A stretch of DNA of 64,000 bases. Source: Rhodobacter sp. (GTDB lineage: Bacteria > Pseudomonadota > Alphaproteobacteria > Rhodobacterales > Rhodobacteraceae). Positions 16,879 to 25,218 of this stretch are shown here, one piece after another. The stretch's first letter is position 1; each line of letters opens with the position of its first letter. The DNA is taken from positions 434,001-498,000 of the forward strand of contig JACKKF010000002.1 in NCBI GenBank assembly GCA_020637555.1, written 5' to 3'. A program made the position numbers and the translations under genes. The notes below the pieces were generated by a model that saw only the letters and a list, made by a program, of their open reading frames with translations, made no database searches and had not been told where the DNA came from.

Positions 16879-17316
16879 TCAGTCCTGGACGATGGCGACC
16901 ACGTTATGCGCGCCGGTCTGCTGCACGCTGGCGGTGTCGTTGTTGCCGGTCTGGACGACGGCTGCGACGTTGCGATGGCCATACTGGCCGACGGTGGCGC
17001 TGTTGTTGTTGCCCATCTGGGCGACGCCGACGGCATTGCGGTGGCCCTGCTGGTCGGTATCGGCGCTGTTGTTCCAGCCCGACTGGCCGACAGCGGCGCG
17101 GTTGCGATAGCCGTCCTGGGTGTTGATCGACAGGTTCGAGCCGCCGTTCTGGATGACGGTCAGGCGCTGGCCATGGCCGGATTGCCCGCCACCGACCTGG
17201 TTGTTCCAGCCGTATTGCTCGACCCGGATGCGGTGCCCCGAGGCAAGGGCGGGCACGGCGGTGGCGGCGATGATCAGGGCGAGGGTGGCGGATTTGAAGG
17301 ATTGGGCAAGGAACAT
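16879..17316 (-). CDS. csgA: Major curlin subunit CsgA-like
   Basis: A 145-aa secreted amyloid subunit. The signal peptide ends near ALA-S26. From residue 31 the protein consists of about five 22-residue curlin repeats, for example RNRAAVGQSGWNNSADTDQQG, HRNAVGVAQMGNNNSATVGQYG and HRNVAAVVQTGNNDTASVQQTG, with the conserved Gln, Gly and Asn that stack as beta-arches. CsgA is exported through the CsgG pore and polymerises on the cell surface to make biofilm fibres. It is the first gene of the minus-strand cluster; csgG, csgE and csgF are not in this window. GGAG lies 8 bases before the ATG. Confidence 0.88.
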   Translation of the reverse strand: MFLAQSFKSATLALIIAATAVPALASGHRIRVEQYGWNNQVGGGQSGHGQRLTVIQNGGSNLSINTQDGYRNRAAVGQSGWNNSADTDQQGHRNAVGVAQMGNNNSATVGQYGHRNVAAVVQTGNNDTASVQQTGAHNVVAIVQD

Positions 17317-17535
17317 CTTTGTCTCCGAATGAAGGTGGCCTGGAAATCCGTGCGGCCGGTTGACGGTCTGCGTGTCAGTCCCGGATCGCGCCAAGGGGCT
17401 GTCTGGCGGGGTGCCCGGGCGGTTCCTGCCCGGGGTCCTGACGACCCCGTGGCATCGACCCGCCACCCCTCGACGCATCCGATGCCACCACCCTGCCGCC
17501 CACCCCGCCGTCAGACAAAATCACCCGCCCGTTCC

Positions 17536-17565
17536 CCGATAACACCCACCGCGATATCCGATAAC
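17536..17565. promoter_or_regulatory. Paired CCGATAAC elements, possible operator
   Basis: CCGATAAC occurs at 17536-17543 and again at 17558-17565, the latter within GATATCCGATAAC. The two copies are 22 bp apart, two helical turns. They match the full palindrome at 17719-17731 and lie 220-250 bases upstream of csgA. Confidence 0.45.
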
Positions 17566-17718
17566 AATGGGGGGAGGTCCGCCTTGACCCTTGATGGAAA
17601 AGGACGATCCGGGCGCGCGCCCGGCGCGGCCTGGCCTGTCGGCCGGCCAGCCCCCAACGTCCCGGGTGGATTGACTTGCCCCCGGCGACGGGGGCAGTCT
17701 CGGCCGCACGCGGGGCCC

Positions 17719-17731
17719 GTTATCGGATAAC
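17719..17731. promoter_or_regulatory. Palindromic GTTATC-G-GATAAC element
   Basis: A perfect 6-bp inverted repeat around one base lies 41 bases upstream of the phyH start, at a position where a repressor would block transcription or initiation. It shares its half-site with the two copies at 17536-17565, supporting a common DNA-binding protein. Confidence 0.5.
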
Positions 17732-17771
17732 AGCCGGCCCCTTGATTCCGATGCCTGTGAAAGATCGCGCC

Positions 17772-18565
<794 letters not shown>

Positions 18566-18569
<4 letters not shown>

Positions 18570-18781
18570 GCCGGCCCGAAAAGCACTCGTTGACGCTGCG
18601 CGGGCACCGGACGTCGGTGTCGCTGGAGCCCGAGTTCTGGGCGGCGTTTCGCAGGCTGGCCCAGGCCAGGGGCCAGGGGTTGAACGATCTGGCGGCCGAA
18701 ATCGACGCGACGCGGGGCGACACCGGCCTGGCCGGGGCGATCCGGCTGACGGTGCTGCGCGACCTGCAGGGCCGGTCCTGA
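18566..18781 (+). CDS. Ribbon-helix-helix domain protein
   Basis: A 71-aa protein with the ribbon-helix-helix layout: RTSVSLEPEFWAAFRRLAQARGQ (strand plus helix A) followed by LNDLAAEIDAT (helix B), as in the RHH_4 family (PF13467) found throughout Alphaproteobacteria. These small dimers bind DNA. It overlaps the PhyH gene by ATGA, so the two are translationally coupled. It may regulate its own operon, perhaps through the GTTATC-N-GATAAC element upstream of phyH, but that is inference. Confidence 0.8.
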
Positions 18782-18791
18782 CCGGCCCGGG

Positions 18792-19310
18792 TCAGAGCGG
18801 CCGCAGCCCCGCGCGATAGCGGCGCATGTTGTCCTGATAATGTCGCGCGGACGCACCCAGCCGACTGATCGCCGCCGTGTCCAGAACGCGCACGACCTTG
18901 CCCGGCGCGCCCATGACCAGCGAGCCGTCGGGAATGTCCTTGCCCTCGGTAATCAGCGCGCCCGCGCCGATCAGGCAGTTCCGGCCGATCCTGGCCCCGT
19001 TCAGGACCGTCGCGCCCATGCCGATCAGGGTTTCGTCGCCAATGGTGCAGCCGTGCAGGATGACGTTGTGGCCGATGGTGCAATCGCGCCCGATCACCAG
19101 CGGATAGCCCATGTCGGTGTGAAGGGTGCAGCCTTCCTGCACGTTCGAACCGGGGCCCACGTCAATCCACTCGTTATCGCCACGCAAGGTCGCGCCGAAC
19201 CAGACCGAGGCCCCCGCCCCCAGCCGCACGCGGCCGATCACATTGGCATCGGGTGCGACCCAGCTGTCGGCGTCGATCTCGGGGGTCAGGTCGTCCAGGG
19301 CATAGATCAT
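18792..19310 (-). CDS. Gamma-class carbonic anhydrase family protein
   Basis: A 172-aa left-handed beta-helix protein with hexapeptide repeats (for example DANVIGRVRLGAGASVWFGA and CTIGDETLIGMGATVLNGARIG). The zinc ligands of gamma-carbonic anhydrases are present as His64, His81 and His86 (TLHTD, IGHNVILHG). The C-terminal helix ISRLGASARHYQDNMRRYRAGL closes the trimer. Such proteins hydrate CO2 or act as related metalloenzymes; activity of individual homologues varies. Its start overlaps the gmk stop by four bases, so it is coexpressed with gmk and yicC. Confidence 0.88.
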   Translation of the reverse strand: MIYALDDLTPEIDADSWVAPDANVIGRVRLGAGASVWFGATLRGDNEWIDVGPGSNVQEGCTLHTDMGYPLVIGRDCTIGHNVILHGCTIGDETLIGMGATVLNGARIGRNCLIGAGALITEGKDIPDGSLVMGAPGKVVRVLDTAAISRLGASARHYQDNMRRYRAGLRPL

Positions 19311-19960
19311 GCGCTCTCTCCCTTGCTGCGTGTCTCGAATTCGCGGTTCAACCCGCGCACAAAGTCGGTCAGGCCGGGCATCCGGTCGGCGCGGGCGCGT
19401 TCGGCCTTCAGGATCGTTTTCAGTTCGGCTTCCGCATCATCGATATCCCGGTTGACGATGACATAGTCATATTCCGCCCAATGACTGATCTCGTCGCGTG
19501 ATTTCGCCATGCGTCCGGCGATCACCGCGGCGCTGTCCTGCGCGCGCGTTTTCAGGCGGGCTTCCAGATCGGCGATCGACGGCGGCAGGATGAAGATCGA
19601 CACCACATCCTTGGCCAGCGTCGAGCGGCGCACCTGTTGCCCGCCCTGCCAGTCGATATCGAACAGCGTGTCGCGCCCTTCGGCCATCGCCGCCTCGACC
19701 GGGGCCTTGGGGGTGCCATAGAAATTGCCGAAGACCTCGGCGTGTTCCAGCATCTCGCCGGCGTCGACCATGGCGGCGAATTCGTCCTTGGACTTGAAGA
19801 AATACTCGACCCCATCGGTTTCACCGGGGCGCGGCGCGCGGGTCGTGGCGCTGACGGAAAAGCGCAGCGTCGGGTCCCAGGCCATCAGCCGTCGCGCCAG
19901 GGTCGATTTCCCCGCACCCGAGGGCGAGGACAGGATGATCAGCAGTCCGCGTCTCTTCAT
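19307..19960 (-). CDS. gmk: Guanylate kinase
   Basis: A 217-aa cytoplasmic kinase making GDP from GMP and ATP, essential for nucleotide and (p)ppGpp metabolism. The Walker A loop SPSGAGKST lies at residues 12-20, followed by RFSVSATTRAPRPGETDGVEYFF (GMP binding) and VSIFILPPSIADLEARL. IDWQGGQQVRR replaces the usual DIDVQG segment with a recognisable variant. Length is normal. It lies in the yicC-gmk-carbonic anhydrase operon, a common alphaproteobacterial arrangement. Confidence 0.96.
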   Translation of the reverse strand: MKRRGLLIILSSPSGAGKSTLARRLMAWDPTLRFSVSATTRAPRPGETDGVEYFFKSKDEFAAMVDAGEMLEHAEVFGNFYGTPKAPVEAAMAEGRDTLFDIDWQGGQQVRRSTLAKDVVSIFILPPSIADLEARLKTRAQDSAAVIAGRMAKSRDEISHWAEYDYVIVNRDIDDAEAELKTILKAERARADRMPGLTDFVRGLNREFETRSKGESA

Positions 19961-19963
19961 CGC

Positions 19964-20866
19964 CTACTCCAGATTCTGCACCTGCTCGCGCATCTGGTCG
20001 ATCACCGTCTTGAGGTCAAGTCCGATCCGGGTCAGTTCGGTGCTTTGTGCCTTGGAACACAAGGTGTTGGCCTCGCGGTTGAATTCCTGCATCAGGAAAT
20101 CCAGCGTCCGCCCCACCGGATCCGGCGCGGCCAGCAACCCGCGCGCGGTGGCAACATGGGTGTCGAGCCGGTCCAGTTCCTCGGTCACGTCGGTCTTGAC
20201 AGCGATCAGCGCCAGTTCCTGTTCCAGGCGCCCGGGATCGAGCTGGGGCGCGGCCTCGCTCAACCGCGCAAGCGCCGCTTTCAGCGCCTCGATCTGATCG
20301 CCTCGACGGGTCTGGGCGGCCGCGCGCGCGGCGCGGGTCAGGGCTTCGACGGTGTCGATCTGGGCGCCGATCACCTGCGCCAGCGCAGCCCCCTCGGTGC
20401 TGCGCACCGTGTCGAAGGCCGCGATCAGCGCGTCGGCGCGCGCCAGCAGCCCGGCGACAAGGGGGGCCGGGTCGGTCGGTTCGGGGGCGACATCCAGGAC
20501 ACCCTTGATGGACAGCAGATCGGCGGCGGTCATCGGGGCCAGGCCGAGACCGCGCGCCTCGGCCCGGGATTCGGCCTCGACGATCAGCGCCACCGCTGAC
20601 TCGAGGGCCTGAGGGTTCAGCCGCGGGGTATTGGCGCTTTCGGCCCGCGACACTTTCAGCGACAGGGTGACATTGCCGCGCCGGATGCCCGTTGCCAGCA
20701 GTTTGCGCAGGCCCGCCTCCAGCCCGTCCAGCCAGTCAGGCAGACGGAACCGCAAATCCAGGCCCCGTCCGTTCACCGCCCGCAGGTCCCATTGACAGGC
20801 ATAGATCCCGGCGTCGGTCTCGATTTCAGCCGTTTCGGCGGCGAACCCGGTCATGGACTTAACCAT
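19964..20866 (-). CDS. YicC-family endoribonuclease-like protein
   Basis: A 300-aa protein with the conserved YicC N-terminus (MVKSMTGFA, then VNGRGLDLRFRLPDWLDGLE) and the DUF1732 C-terminus (ARGLLAAPDPVGRTLDFLMQEFNREANTLCSKAQSTELTRIGLDLKTVIDQMREQVQNLE). The E. coli homologue is linked to small-RNA decay and is now described as an endoribonuclease. The start at 20866 was chosen because the family begins with M-x-x-S-M-T-G-F; a GTG at 20881 immediately after AGGGGTG is possible and would add five residues. It is the first gene of the yicC-gmk operon. Confidence 0.92.
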   Translation of the reverse strand: MVKSMTGFAAETAEIETDAGIYACQWDLRAVNGRGLDLRFRLPDWLDGLEAGLRKLLATGIRRGNVTLSLKVSRAESANTPRLNPQALESAVALIVEAESRAEARGLGLAPMTAADLLSIKGVLDVAPEPTDPAPLVAGLLARADALIAAFDTVRSTEGAALAQVIGAQIDTVEALTRAARAAAQTRRGDQIEALKAALARLSEAAPQLDPGRLEQELALIAVKTDVTEELDRLDTHVATARGLLAAPDPVGRTLDFLMQEFNREANTLCSKAQSTELTRIGLDLKTVIDQMREQVQNLE

Positions 20867-20907
20867 TTTGATAAAATTCACCCCTGTTTTTAGAAAATGC
20901 GGCTACA

Positions 20908-20922
20908 TTAAGGCATCAGTAA
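20908..20922. promoter_or_regulatory. CtrA-like site TTAA-N7-GTAA
   Basis: Seven of eight consensus bases of TTAA-N7-TTAA are present between the divergent yicC and PAS genes, 98 bases upstream of the PAS gene start. One mismatch and lack of a second copy keep confidence low. Confidence 0.35.
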
Positions 20923-21019
20923 GCATTCTCAATCAAAGGTAAACACCGGTGGCCCGCCAACCCGCGATTCCGCACGGAACCGCGCCGGTCCCGGTCACCG
21001 TCAGCCCCGGAGCCCTGCC

Positions 21020-21655
21020 ATGACCGACGCGCAGACCGATCCCCGCCCCAGCCCGTTTTCGCAGGTGCGCCGCCTGCCCTTCGCCGTGCGGGCGGGCACA
21101 CCGGAGTTTCCGGCGGTCGCGGCCGTCCAGCATCACTGGGAAAGCCTGCGCGACCCGCGCGGCGTGCCGGCCCGCGACGCGATCGACCCGCGCCCGCTGG
21201 CGCAATGGCTCGATTGCCTGTTCATCGCCGAACTCGTCGCGCCAGGGGTGGCGCGCATCCGGTTGGCGGGGCAGCACCTGTCGGACCTCCTGGGGATGGA
21301 ACCGCGCGGCATGCCCTTGAGCGTGTTCTTCACCGGCCCCGCGCGCGAGGAATTGACCCTGGCCCTGGGGCAGGTCGCGCAGGGCGCACGGGCGACCCTG
21401 CCTTTGAGGGCCGATCGCGGGCTGGGTCAACCGCCGATGGACGGGTTGCTGGGGCTGATGCCGCTGACCGACCGTGACGGCCGCCTGTCGCGGGTGCTTG
21501 GCGTGCTGGAAACCCTGGGTCCGGTGGGGCGCGCCCCGCGCCGGTTCCGCACCACCGCGCCGATGCAGGCCGAGGCCGCCAGCGCGCCACGGGTGCCGCG
21601 CCCGGCCCCGGGTCAGCGGCCGGCGCTCCGCCTGATTTCGGGCGGTCGGGCGTGA
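21020..21655 (+). CDS. PAS-domain protein (PAS_5 type)
   Basis: A 211-aa soluble protein. Residues 25-170 match the PAS_5 domain (PF07310) common in Alphaproteobacteria: HHWESLRDPRGVPARDAIDPRPLAQWLDCLFIAEL, followed by ARIRLAGQHLSDLLGMEPRGMPLSVFF and GLLGLMPLTDRDGRLSRVLGVLE. The C-terminal 45 residues are Pro- and Arg-rich and probably disordered. There is no output domain, so it may sense a ligand and act through a partner. It is divergent from yicC with a CtrA-like element between them. Confidence 0.8.
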   Translation: MTDAQTDPRPSPFSQVRRLPFAVRAGTPEFPAVAAVQHHWESLRDPRGVPARDAIDPRPLAQWLDCLFIAELVAPGVARIRLAGQHLSDLLGMEPRGMPLSVFFTGPAREELTLALGQVAQGARATLPLRADRGLGQPPMDGLLGLMPLTDRDGRLSRVLGVLETLGPVGRAPRRFRTTAPMQAEAASAPRVPRPAPGQRPALRLISGGRA

Positions 21656-21691
21656 CTCGCGGCCACGCGGGCCGCGACACCCGGCATCGAG

Positions 21692-23062
21692 TCAGACGGC
21701 CTTGCGCGCCAGATCCTTGCGGCGTTGCGACAGCTCTTCGGATACCAGGAACGCCAGTTCCAGCGACTGCGAGGCATTGAGCCGCGGGTCACAGGCGGTG
21801 TGATAGCGCGACGAGAGATCCTCGTCGGTCACGGCGCGCAGGCCACCGGTGCATTCGGTCACGTCCTTGCCGGTCATCTCGAAATGCACGCCGCCCGGGA
21901 TCGTGCCTTCGGCCTTGTGCACCGCGAAGAAGTCGCGCACCTCTTGCAGGACCCGCTCGAAGGGGCGGGTCTTGAAACCCGATGCCGATTTGATCGTGTT
22001 GCCATGCATCGGATCGCACGACCACAGGACCTGCGCGCCTTCCTCCTTGGCGGCCTTGATCAGGCGCGGCAGATGGTCGCCCGCCTTGCCCGCGCCGAAC
22101 CGCGCGATCAGCGTCAGGCGGCCCGGCTCGTTGTCGGGGTTCAGCCGCGCCATCAGCACCTTCAGGTCATCCGCACTGAGCGACGGGCCACATTTCAGGC
22201 CGATCGGGTTCTGCACGCCACGCGCGAATTCGACATGCGCCCCATCGGGCTGCCGCGTGCGATCACCGATCCAGATCATGTGACCCGAGCCGGCAACCGG
22301 CAGGCCGGTGGTCGAATCCACCCGGCACAGGGCCTCTTCGTATTCCAGCAGCAGCGCCTCGTGCGAGGTGAAGAAATCCACCGTGGACATGGCATTCATG
22401 GTGTCCGACGTGATCCCCGCCGCCGTCATGAAATCCAGCGCGTCCGAGATCCGGTCCGACAGCACCTTGTAGCGATCGGCATCTTCCGACTTGGTGAACC
22501 CCAGGGTCCAGGAATGGACACGGTGAATATCCGCGAAACCGCCCTTCGAAAAGGCGCGCAGCAGGTTGAGCGAGGCCGCGGCCTGCGTATAGGCCTGCAA
22601 CATGCGGTTCGGATCGGGAATGCGCGCGCCGGCCTCGAAGTCGAAACCATTGACGATGTCGCCCCGGTAGCTGGGCAGCTCGACGCCGCCGATCACCTCG
22701 GTCGGGGCCGAGCGCGGCTTGGCGAACTGGCCGGCCATGCGCCCGACCTTGACCACCGGAACCTTGGCGCCATAGGTCAGCACCACAGCCATCTGCAGCA
22801 ACACCTTGAACGTGTCGCGGATGATATCGGCGTTGAACTCGGCGAAGCTTTCGGCGCAATCGCCCCCTTGCAGCAGAAAGGCCCGTCCCTGCGCGGCCTC
22901 GCCGAGCTGGCGCTTCAATGCGCGCGCTTCACCGGCAAAGACCAGCGGGGGATACTTGGCCAGCTGTGCCTCGGCCGCTGTCAGGGCGGCCGTGTCGGGA
23001 TAATCGGGCATCTGAACACGCGGTTTCGCGCGCCATGCCGACTTGCTCCAGGCTTCGGTCAT
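21692..23062 (-). CDS. Class II 3-deoxy-7-phosphoheptulonate synthase
   Basis: A 456-aa plant-like (class II) DAHP synthase, condensing phosphoenolpyruvate and erythrose 4-phosphate in the first step of the shikimate pathway. Family marks include FLLQGGDCAESFAEF with the metal-binding Cys, VVKVGRMAGQFAKPRS, YRGDIVNGFDF, SHEALLLEYEEAL, MIWIGDRTRQ, GLKCGPSLSADDLKVLM, and CDPMHGNTI with the metal-binding His near the C-terminus. The start at 23062 follows GGAGG. Sometimes annotated aroG or aroF. It stands alone, divergent from the GlxA-type regulator. Confidence 0.95.
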   Translation of the reverse strand: MTEAWSKSAWRAKPRVQMPDYPDTAALTAAEAQLAKYPPLVFAGEARALKRQLGEAAQGRAFLLQGGDCAESFAEFNADIIRDTFKVLLQMAVVLTYGAKVPVVKVGRMAGQFAKPRSAPTEVIGGVELPSYRGDIVNGFDFEAGARIPDPNRMLQAYTQAAASLNLLRAFSKGGFADIHRVHSWTLGFTKSEDADRYKVLSDRISDALDFMTAAGITSDTMNAMSTVDFFTSHEALLLEYEEALCRVDSTTGLPVAGSGHMIWIGDRTRQPDGAHVEFARGVQNPIGLKCGPSLSADDLKVLMARLNPDNEPGRLTLIARFGAGKAGDHLPRLIKAAKEEGAQVLWSCDPMHGNTIKSASGFKTRPFERVLQEVRDFFAVHKAEGTIPGGVHFEMTGKDVTECTGGLRAVTDEDLSSRYHTACDPRLNASQSLELAFLVSEELSQRRKDLARKAV

Positions 23063-23269
23063 CGTGTCCTCCGTCGATGCACTGTCAGGGGCGCTGTCTG
23101 TCACCCTGTCAGCGATATCAGCGGCTCTTACACCGGGACGCGGAGGCTTGCAAACCCGCAGACGATGACGCAGGGGAATCTTGGCACCTTGCGGCGGCCC
23201 GTCTTTCCTGATTGGATTACGACCCAGCCGCGTCGCGAATGGACGCGCTGACCTTCAACGGACCCCAGA

Positions 23270-24403
23270 ATGAGCGTTCCTCCCACCTCGCGCCCGCTGC
23301 CCTCCAGCGCCACCCGATCGACGCCGCGCGCCGGCCCGTCATCCGCCACCGCCACCGCCCCCGCGTCGCCCAAGGTCCAGAGCGCCCCGCTGCGCCAGCG
23401 GCAGTTCGTGTTTCTTCTGCTCAACCAGTTCACCTTTCTGTCCTTTGCCGCGGCGATCGAACCCCTGCGCATCGCCAACCGGATGAGCGGGCAACCCCTG
23501 TATCGCTGGACCCTGATCAGCGAGAACGGACAGGATGCCACCTGCTCGAACGGGACAACCGTGCGCGTCAACGGCGGCCTGGGCGAGATCAGCCGCGACG
23601 ACGTGGTCATTGTCTGCGCCGGTATCGACGTGCGCACGAACACCACGCAGCCGGTGGTGAACTGGCTGCGCAAGGTCGCGCGCAAGGGCTCGGTCATCGG
23701 TGGCCTGTGCACCGCCGCGCATACCCTGGCCGAGGCCGGTCTGCTGGAAAATCGCCGCGCCACGATCCATTGGGAGAACCGCGACGGCTTCCTCGAGGAA
23801 TTCACCGATACTGACCTGACGAAGTCGGTCTTCGTGATCGACGGCAACCGGCTGACCGCGGCGGGGGGCACGGCCTCGATCGACCTGGTGCTGACCTTGA
23901 TCGCCGACGACCACGGCAAGGACCTGGCCAATGCGGTGGCGGATCAGCTGATCTATACCACCATCCGCACCGACCGCGACATTCAGCGCCTGTCGATCCC
24001 CACCCGGATCGGCGTGCGCCACCCGCGGTTGAGCCGCGTGATCGAACGGATGGAACAATCCATCGAAGAGCCGGTCTCGCCGGCGGAACTGGCCGAGGAG
24101 GTGGGGATGTCCACCCGCCAGCTCGAACGCCTGTTCCGCCGCTACCTGAACCGCTCGCCGAAACGCTATTACATGGAACTGCGGCTGGCGCGCGCGCGCA
24201 ACCTGCTGATGCAGACCGAACTCAGCGTGATCAACGTGGCCCTGGCGTGCGGCTTTGCCTCGCCGTCGCATTTCTCGAAATGCTATCGCGCGCAATACGG
24301 CACCACACCCTACCGGGAACGCGGCACGCATGGGCTCGAGGACGAACTCGGCGCGGAACCGGGCCTCGACGAGGACGACTCGCTGCTGGACGATCTCGAT
24401 TGA
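23270..24403 (+). CDS. GlxA-family transcriptional regulator (GATase1-like plus AraC)
   Basis: A 377-aa regulator. After a disordered Ser/Pro/Ala-rich leader (1-40), residues 45-210 form a DJ-1/PfpI-type class I glutamine amidotransferase-like domain with Cys147 in IGGLCTAAHTLAEAGLL and the TIHWE segment. Residues 262-355 form an AraC-type double helix-turn-helix (ELAEEVGMSTRQLERLFRRYLNRSP ... VINVALACGFASPSHFSKCYR). An acidic tail (LEDELGAEPGLDEDDSLLDDLD) follows. Related proteins sense glycine betaine, carnitine or other metabolites; this one's ligand is unknown. It is divergent from the DAHP synthase gene. Confidence 0.88.
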   Translation: MSVPPTSRPLPSSATRSTPRAGPSSATATAPASPKVQSAPLRQRQFVFLLLNQFTFLSFAAAIEPLRIANRMSGQPLYRWTLISENGQDATCSNGTTVRVNGGLGEISRDDVVIVCAGIDVRTNTTQPVVNWLRKVARKGSVIGGLCTAAHTLAEAGLLENRRATIHWENRDGFLEEFTDTDLTKSVFVIDGNRLTAAGGTASIDLVLTLIADDHGKDLANAVADQLIYTTIRTDRDIQRLSIPTRIGVRHPRLSRVIERMEQSIEEPVSPAELAEEVGMSTRQLERLFRRYLNRSPKRYYMELRLARARNLLMQTELSVINVALACGFASPSHFSKCYRAQYGTTPYRERGTHGLEDELGAEPGLDEDDSLLDDLD

Positions 24404-24483
24404 GATCACGGCGGTTTTGCTGGGCAAGCCTGCCGCTCTCGGCTAGGCTTGCCACCCGATATCCCCTGCCCGCGCGAGGTGTC

Positions 24484-24840
24484 ATGCGCTGCCTGTCCGC
24501 CCTCTGTCTCCTGCCCGTTCTCGGCGCGTCGACCGCGCTCGCGCAGGACCTGCCGGTTCTCGATTGCTCCTCGGCCAGCTGGCATGTGACCGTCAGCGGA
24601 ACCGGCAGCGAGACTGCACCGGTAGTCATCCAGCTGGACGACGCGGACAGCGCCCTTCAGGCGCGGGTGTCTCAGGTCGCGCTGGGGGTTTCGCTGGATG
24701 CGCCGGGTCTGTCCGTCCTGTTGCGCAAGGATGGCGGCGTGTCGCTGGAACGCGCACCCAACGGCACCGAACGCCTGATCGAGGAAGCGACCTGCAGCGG
24801 CCGGGACGCCTTCCTGACCCGCCTGGGAGAGAACGCATGA
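24484..24840 (+). CDS. Small exported protein, unknown
   Basis: A 118-aa protein with a Sec signal peptide (MRCLSALCLLPVLGASTALA, cut before QD). The mature part has two Cys (in VLDCSSASWHV and EATCSGRD), one near each end, likely disulfide-linked, and predicted beta strands. No family is recognised. GAGG precedes the ATG. Its last four bases overlap the next gene, which is also a short exported protein with paired Cys, so the two are coupled and probably act together in the periplasm. Confidence 0.65.
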   Translation: MRCLSALCLLPVLGASTALAQDLPVLDCSSASWHVTVSGTGSETAPVVIQLDDADSALQARVSQVALGVSLDAPGLSVLLRKDGGVSLERAPNGTERLIEEATCSGRDAFLTRLGENA

Positions 24841-25196
24841 AACCCTGTCTTCTGATCGCTCTGGCCCTCGGTCTGGCCACGCCCGCCCTGGCCGAGGGGC
24901 AGCGCGACGCCTATGACTGCGAAGGGTTGCAGACCTGCCGACCCGGTCAGCCCTGCACCGAGGGCGGCAGCGCGTTCGCGCTGGCATTCCTTGGCGGCGG
25001 GCTCGAGGTGTCGATGAATGGCGCCACGCTGCACCCTGCCTATGATGGCGACCTGCGCAGCGCCGCCTGGCGGTCCGGCGGGTCGGTCTATCAGATGCGG
25101 TTCACCGGCGATGGTGGCGGCATTCTGACCGTGACGCCCGAAGTCGGGGATTTCACCCAGGCGCGTGTCGAATGGCTGCATTGTTCGCCCCAGTGA
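24837..25196 (+). CDS. Small exported Cys-rich protein, unknown
   Basis: A 119-aa protein with signal peptide MKPCLLIALALGLATPALA. The mature region contains four Cys (YDCEGLQTC, QPCTEG and WLHCSPQ at the C-terminus), suggesting two disulfides, and a Gly-rich beta pattern (FTGDGGGILTVTPEVG). I do not recognise a family. It overlaps the preceding exported-protein gene by ATGA. A 14-bp tandem duplication covers its stop codon and the start of the following nucleotidyltransferase gene. Confidence 0.65.
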   Translation: MKPCLLIALALGLATPALAEGQRDAYDCEGLQTCRPGQPCTEGGSAFALAFLGGGLEVSMNGATLHPAYDGDLRSAAWRSGGSVYQMRFTGDGGGILTVTPEVGDFTQARVEWLHCSPQ

Positions 25197-25218
25197 CATG
25201 AAGCCAGTGACATGAAGC
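25191..25218 (+). repeat. 14-bp perfect tandem duplication across a gene junction
   Basis: CAGTGACATGAAGC occurs twice without a gap (25191-25204 and 25205-25218). The first copy contains the stop of the exported protein gene (25194-25196). The second contains the ATG of the MobA-like gene (25212). The first copy also gains an ATG at 25198 that reads five codons and stops at 25213-25215, overlapping the real start as ATGA. Confidence 0.9.

Larger units (their letters stand above)
17317..17771. other. 455-bp divergent intergenic region between csgA and phyH
   Basis: This is the longest gene-free stretch in the window. It should contain the csgA promoter (leftward) and the phyH promoter (rightward). 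I see three copies of a GATAAC-type element (listed separately) but no convincing ORF, RNA or transposon remnant. The segment near 17570 is less GC-rich than its flanks. Confidence 0.6.

Noticed and set aside
16879..17316. Repeats in the curlin gene considered as a CRISPR-like or DNA repeat array
   Set aside because: They are in-frame protein repeats of about 22 residues with diverged DNA, and they fit curlin motifs.
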